This document shows, piece after piece, positions 58,155 through 64,000 of a DNA stretch of 64,000 nt. A model generated the notes under the pieces. The model had not been told where the DNA came from and did no database searches. It saw only the letters and a list, made by a program, of their open reading frames with translations. Positions within the stretch are counted from its first letter, which is position 1. Each line of letters begins with the position of its first letter. The position numbers and the translations under genes are program-made. Source of the stretch: Leptodactylus fallax (Eukaryota; Chordata; Amphibia; Anura; Leptodactylidae); NCBI GenBank assembly GCA_947044405.1, contig CAMRHE010000205.1, positions 2,666,001-2,730,000 on the forward strand. The letters run 5' to 3'.

Positions 58155-60201
58155 CTTGTTCTAAATGGCCCAATAAGGACTTATCTTGATGCACTAAAAA
58201 GAGTGATCCCCAAAAGAGCCACCGGAACCCTGACCCTACACTCTCTGAATTCCCCTTATGCAGAGATGAAGTCCCTACCCCTACATGATACACCAACTAT
58301 TGCATTGGCTCTTCAGGGAGAATTAGTTTAGTAGCAAAGGGATGTGAGGCAGCGTGAGATGGGGTGAACCTAGCCTCTCTACTGCCTGAGGCAAACTATA
58401 GAAAGGTGCCAAAAAAAAAAAAAAAAAATCAGAGTTTGCACATTACAAGCTTCACACAATAAGTTATAATGCGACGCCATAACATTAGTGAAGAAGTCTC
58501 AGGCTGATCCAGCAATCTTTAGTTGCGTGGCGGGGCCCCAGAAAAAATTGTCTGGGGGAACCCCTAATTTAAATTTTTAGGCCATGCCCCCTCTTTACTG
58601 CCACTTCCTCCATTAAAATATATATATGCATTAACAAACAGAGATGTTAACTGCACTGCAGTTTTCTTTGCAACAGATCAGAGCAGAGTCCTCTGACAAA
58701 TAGAGTAATTCTAGGGCTCTGCTTATGCAGAATTCCAATTTTTCCAACTGTGGGTCAGCGTCAGCACCCGGCAAACAGAGCCCACTGGAAGAATAAAATT
58801 ATATGTTCACAATATGTCATTTTTTTCCATCTGTGACTTGGAAAAATAGTGGATCTCTGTCAAGGTAATAATAGTAAGATTACTGACAAAAGGGCACTCA
58901 GTAGCTTAACCAATAGACTATAGGGCCATCAACACTAAATCACAAATAGGGTGCAGCTTTATTAGCTTAAATTAAAGTGTTTTGTGCCCAGCCAGCACTG
59001 AGAGAAATGATGGCTAAGGTTACATTCACATGACAGTAAATAATGGCCATGTAACATCACATGGCGGCATTAAATGTCAGTGAATGAGGGCTATTCACAT
59101 GACCATGATTTTGATGGTCCATTGCGACGGACCATCAAAATATAGGCCATGTCCTATTTTTGGCCATAAAATCAAATGTATGTGGATCCGTGTTAGGATT
59201 TTCCAAGAACCAGAATGAGAGGTTGTCACCTGTATTCCCTGTTCGGAGCACCACTATATGACTTGGAGCTCCGATTTCAATACCATGGCTTTGGGTAGAG
59301 CTCAATTAAGACTGTAAAAAATAAAGTACCAGTCATTTTCCACAAGCCTTCTGTTCTATAAAACATGTCAGGATCCAAAAGATAAGTACTTTAGAGGGAA
59401 TTGTCCATTTACTATAACGGTTCTTTTCCAGGTCCGGCTAAGAGCAGATCAAATCATCTGCGCTCATTCTCTAGAAGCAGAATCAATGAGTGCTCTGATT
59501 TGCTGCAAATCTCAAACCTGTCAAATCGATTCCACCATCTCTATAGATGAACGGATTTATAAAAAATTCTTTCGTCTATTGATTCTGCAGTAAGTGAATC
59601 ACACTGGTTTGCTGCAAATCTTAAACCTGTCGGATCGGTTTTAGCATTTCAAGTTAAGATCTTTTAGTGTACAGTGATGCTAATGTGGATAGAAGGTGGT
59701 GAAAGCATTAAGTGGGCAACACTCACTCAGGATGGGCTTGTGTGCATGTGAGCCTGTTGTGCTTTTACTGTGCATTAGGTTCATAAAGTGTTTTCTGAGT
59801 ATTGGCATGCTTTATTGTAAATGCTGATAACTTTTGACTGCACTATGTGTTTTTGTGTCAGTTTAAGTTCTCGCACCTTCCTCTGTTCTGATACTTTGTG
59901 GGTGTAGCCACGTGCGATAAGCCATTACATGGGGTTATGAAAACTTTACTTATCATAGTCATTATTTCTTTCTATATTTACCATATTACATACAGCAAAT
60001 TACTAAAAGTATCCACCTATATTATGAAGCTTGTTTTACCAGGAGAGTACCTGTCCACACATGTCTAAAAATCATAGATATGGTCATCATTCATGGGACA
60101 CCATCCCCGACTACTATAATAGCTGGAGTGAAGAACTGTGTAGACTTGACCATGCAATGAATTATACAATCACTCCTTCACAATATGTGGAATATGTTGA
60201 C
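58155..60201. other. Unassigned intronic sequence
   Basis: A poly-A run at about 58410-58428. 59040-59180 holds a small inverted repeat on gacatggcc/catgaccatg-type blocks. No gene, RNA or named element. Confidence 0.35.
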
Positions 60202-60912
60202 TTAAAGGGGTTTTCCAAGCAAAAAAAATCTACATTTTCAAAAAAGGTCTGTTAGTGCTATTAATAGGTTAATAAGTGCTACCAAATACCTTTAGCAGTG
60301 TTTTGAGTGATTTCTGGGTTTCCCTGGGAGTTCCTGGCATCTTCTGCATTTGTTTACATGGGTAGCTTCTTGTTATGTTTTTCTATAACTACCATTATAA
60401 ATTGCACTTTACTCAGAGCTGACTCACACTACCTCCTCCTCTCACTCCATCCTCCTCCCTCTCTCTCCCCCTCACACCCCCTTCCTGTTTACTTAGCTAG
60501 CTCACCCACTACTAGCCTTTCCCAACTAACTAACTCAGCCCACCCACCCCATCATACTTACCTGTCTTTCTGTCCGGATCTTCTGGGCATGGGAGATCAC
60601 TTCCTGTAACCGGAATTGTAGCCGCCTCTATTGCGCAGGCGTGGGCGGCCAGCAGATGTCAAGAAGAGAAGGAGCTGTCCCCCAGAAGAAAGTAATCTCC
60701 CGTGCCCAGAAGATTCGGACAGGAAGACAGGTAAGTATGATGGGAGGGAGGTTAGTATTGGTGACGTTCCGTTTCCAGAAATAAGGCAACAGAACGTCAC
60801 CAGAAAAATCTGAAAATGTGCCTGGGGCCTTGTACAGTAAGTTTGAAGGTAGACGGGGGGGGGGGGTTAACTTAGTGTAGAAATATAATTTTATCCCAGA
60901 CAACCTCTTTAA
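60202..60912. mobile_element. T2-type TTAA fold-back MITE with internal splice-donor hairpin
   Basis: TTAAAGGGGTTTTCCAAGCA at 60202 pairs with gacaacctctttaa ending at 60912. A strong internal hairpin pairs 60551-60605 with about 60686-60742: catacttacctgtctttctg, tccggatcttctgggcatgg, agatcacttc and inverses. This places consensus 5' splice sites (acaggtaagtatg) on the minus strand at 60553-60565 and on the plus strand at 60727-60739. Confidence 0.85.
60727..60739 (+). promoter_or_regulatory. Cryptic consensus 5' splice site within MITE
   Basis: acag|gtaagtatg matches the U1 snRNA-complementary donor consensus almost perfectly and lies on the glra1 sense strand. Use in splicing is inference. 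Confidence 0.5.
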
Positions 60913-62744
60913 GGGTAAACCACAAGAATATTACTTCCTTCTACAAATCACAGTGAAATGTTCATGAGTGCAACACCAACAGTACCTGCGGCTAATCCAG
61001 CTACTGACCATTGCCAATTACAATATAATACAATATAATAGTGACATAACACTATGAGGTACTTTAGGATTGAGACACAGACTGAATGCCATGCATACAC
61101 AGACTGAATCATCAATAAAATAAGTGTCGTTAACAAAATTAAAAAAAATTATTTTTACAAACCACACAACAACAAATACAATTAGAAAAGCAGACCCACA
61201 CCACACACAATAGAAAACAGCCAGCATCATAAAAGAGCCTTACTTTCTAAGACTAGGTTCACATTAGCGCTGGAATCTCCATAAAAGATTGTGTCGCAAT
61301 TCCCACCTAAAATCAGTGGATGAAAAAGTCCTGCACTCAAAACTTATTCCTCCAGTTTTAAAACAACGGACACCCGACACACCCCATTATAGTCAACAGG
61401 GTTCGCCAGGGTCCCTATGTAACCACTATTTTAGTGGCCCATCCGTCTGTTGTTTTGGTCCTGTAATGGACCAGAACAACAATCAGATGATTCTAGTGGG
61501 TAACTAATGTCAGGTTTTGTCTTGGAATTCTGTTTCAATGGGCAGCCAAGATCAGGTCAGGAATAGCAAAAGCACCTTGTCCATAAACTACATGCCTTGG
61601 ATGAACTCAAAAATGGATGACAAATGCAAGCAAACAGAATGGAAGGATTCCAACTGTTACTATACACTATGTACTATTATACTACACATACAAGGACAGC
61701 AGTGGGGATGCAGCACGATATAACAATAGGGCAGCTACAAATAAAAGAGAACATATGCATATTACCTAAACTGCCTAGGGCACCAAAATACGTTGACCTG
61801 GTTCTGAACACAGTTGTGATGTCACCGCAGCCTACCTGGCAGGACAAGCTTGTAATGTCACAGCAATACTCCAGTAAGGCCCATCTAATTTCCCTTTCTG
61901 AGACACATATACACTGGGGACATTTACATAGGATGGCAATAAACCAGTACAGCATTCGGGGGTAACCACTCTCTACTGTGGCTGATAGATAAATGACCAG
62001 AAGGGAATACTGTCATGTATTAACTCAGATCTCCATAACATGGTATCTATGTATGGATTTTGTAAACCTGACTCATTTAAGACATTGTTTCACCTCCTGA
62101 GTGTAATGAAAAAGTACTACTATGTATGTAAGATTGTTACAATATGTCTGAACAATTGTATTAATATTGGTTCTATAAGTCAGGGAAGTTCCATACCTGT
62201 AGGCACATGTAGGATTAGACTGTCTGTAATACTATTTATTGCATGTTCTACCCTACACATTGTATATTGCTGGAACAGAAATACTATATATAATGAGAGG
62301 TTAAACAGCAGACCAGAGGTGTAATATGTATACCGGCAATCCCTGATGTAGATCAAGATATATTCAGCCTGTGCCTTGGGGTGGCAGAACCATCTGTTTT
62401 TCCTTTCCTATTGGAACTTTCTTGATAGAGACAGAATCACTGTTGCCAGTGCATCCCTAATGTGAATAACTGTGTAAGTAATGTCATATCCCAGCAGCAG
62501 TGTATTACTAACCCAGATCCTACACATATATAGGTAATGGTTTTGGAGACGGCAGATGTTATGAAAACCCTTTACAATACATTATTGTCTTGTCTAGATA
62601 TGTGTAAAATGCTATGCTGGGGTTTTAGATACTGTATGCAGCCTTTTTGGCAAAGTTTTTCATCTGTAGAACGTGTTATGCATGATGAATTGTGAATATA
62701 GAATCAGGAGTGATGTTAGATGGAGAAGGATCAGAAGTTATTCA
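60913..62744. other. Unassigned intronic sequence
   Basis: A fold-back-like left end (actaggttcacattagcg) at about 61252 with an inner hairpin on aacaacggaca / tgttgtt. Otherwise AT-rich with no gene or named element. Confidence 0.4.
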
Positions 62745-63127
62745 TTAAAGGGGCTATGCAATGAAAAGTATTTATTCTCTATCCATAGGACAGAAGATAA
62801 ATATCTGATTGGTGGGGATCTGACCTCTGAGACTCCCACACATCCCATGAATGGGGCATCTTTCTCTCCGCTGCACATTCGGGCTGAATGTAGGCGGGAC
62901 TAATGGTGGACCACACTCCCAATCACTTCAATCGGAGCACCAAAGCTGAGGTACTGCACTTGGCTATCTCTGGCGCTCCCATTAACTTCTGACTGCGGTC
63001 AAGCTGAATGTGTAGCGGAGGGAAAGGACTCGCCCACCCCCTCCATTCTCGAGATCGGTGGGGTCTCAGCGGTCAGACCACTGATCAGATATTTATCCTC
63101 TATCCTATGAATAGCATAACCCCTATG
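62745..63127. mobile_element. T2-type fold-back MITE, right end mutated
   Basis: TTAAAGGGGCTATGCAATGA at 62745. The right end, cataacccctatga, is a mutated inverse. Arms pair through aaatatctgat / atcagatattt and ggggat..tgacc / ggtca..cccc-type blocks and gctgaatgtag on both sides. Confidence 0.75.
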
Positions 63128-63428
63128 AGTGCTAGTGTACAGTATCAAGAGTATCTTAGAATCTTCCTTTCATGGCAAAGTTACACTGTTCTGGATTTTT
63201 AAGTTTACCATGCAATCTCTGCAGATAACCAACAAACTTAATCCCAGCTAGCCATTCTATTTCCCTTTATATTTACCCAAAAAATTAAAAAAAAATTAGT
63301 ACAAATGAATATGAGAAACTTTGTAATATATCCTATCAAAGGAAAATACATCCTTTTCCACTTATATTGCTCTTTTCTTATCCCCCCCCCCACTTCTCAA
63401 CTGAGATTCGCTCAGAAATATTATCTTA

Positions 63429-63595
63429 GACTAAGGCCCCACATTGCTGAAATGCAGTTTTTTTGTTGCAGATTTTTCTGCGTTTTTTTGAGTGAAAGCC
63501 AGAAGTGGATTTAACAGAAGGGAAATGTCTAAGAGGTTCCTTTATATTTTCCAATCCTTTTCAAGCCACTCCTGGCTCAAAAAAACTCAAAAAAA
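63429..63595. mobile_element. TTA-flanked fold-back MITE, copy 6 (right end lost)
   Basis: ctaaggccccacattgctga at the left, preceded by TTA. Arms ttttttgttgcagattttt and gcgtttttttgagtgaaagc / cctggctcaaaaaaactc. The right terminus is missing. Confidence 0.7.
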
Positions 63596-64000
63596 TTCTA
63601 CTCTACTATCTGTGTGCAGTGTATGGGAGACATCCTAGCAGTAAGTCTCCATCCACCTTCTCAGGGAGACCTGAAATTAGAGAGGATCATGCACGGGGAA
63701 AATTGCTAAAGAACATGCAAAATATAAATTATTTAGTGTTCGGAAAAAAGTGTTACTTTTTATATATGCACACACTTGCAAAGTTTGTTGAAAGGATAGG
63801 TACTCTGTGTGCTGTTCTCCCTGAGACCATGCTGGAAAAGTTGGTAAGTATGGCTAAGCCAGATGTACATGTGTATGGGGGGGGGGGGTCAGAAGAGATA
63901 GCTGTCAGCTTTCTGTAGCGTATGGACAATTTTAGTCGTACACTGTCAACCAAATCTCTGCAACAAGTTGAAACCATATGTGATCAAGTAAGATGAGGTT
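63596..64000. other. Unassigned intronic sequence to window end
   Basis: Contains a G-run at 63879-63888. No gene, RNA or named repeat recognised. Confidence 0.35.

Overview
The window looks like vertebrate nuclear DNA, most likely from an anuran amphibian. It has very low coding density, abundant AT-rich microsatellites, Tc1-like transposons, an L2-type LINE, tRNA-derived V-SINEs, and a dense population of fold-back MITEs that begin TTAAAGG and end in TTAA, the hallmark of the T2 MITE group described in Xenopus. The species assignment is inference from this repeat mix. There is no prokaryotic-type gene organisation.

The only host coding sequence I can support is one short exon on the + strand at 3647-3702. 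Its 18 complete codons plus a split serine codon match the start of the glycine receptor alpha-1 subunit (glra1), and it ends at a good 5' splice site. A near-perfect RE1/NRSE (REST/NRSF) motif lies at 3495-3515, about 130 bases upstream of the start codon, as expected for a neuron-restricted gene. Bases 1-3646 are therefore 5' flank and 5' UTR. Bases 3703-64000 are best read as part of a very long first intron; I did not find exon 2.

The rest is transposon archaeology. An antisense L2 LINE (about 10787-14073) keeps one uninterrupted 989-codon endonuclease/reverse-transcriptase ORF. Four Tc1-like elements lie in sense orientation. The one at 14733-16330 has a stop, a frameshift and a lost catalytic Asp. 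The one at 20612-22241 has a frameshift and stops with its catalytic residues intact. The one at 25775-27038 is an internal deletion derivative. The one at 50074-51640 has one visible nonsense codon. Three copies of a 376-379 bp Tc1-derived MITE share one deletion junction. About a dozen T2-type TTAA fold-backs, several hAT-type fold-backs (two with perfect 8-bp target duplications), a family of fold-backs flanked by TTA, V-SINEs, an LTR-like segment and several minisatellites fill most of the remainder.

Several relationships give a relative chronology. A Tc1 deletion derivative sits inside one arm of a T2 fold-back at 25450-27079. A Tc1 MITE sits inside one arm of another at 47351-48504. A T2 and a hAT MITE interrupt an older dispersed repeat at 23295-24900. 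A 46-bp satellite with higher-order structure has expanded to about 32 copies inside a hAT-type element at 43673-45690. Many fold-backs carry consensus 5' splice-site motifs, some on the glra1 sense strand, and their long inverted arms would form double-stranded RNA in a nascent glra1 transcript.
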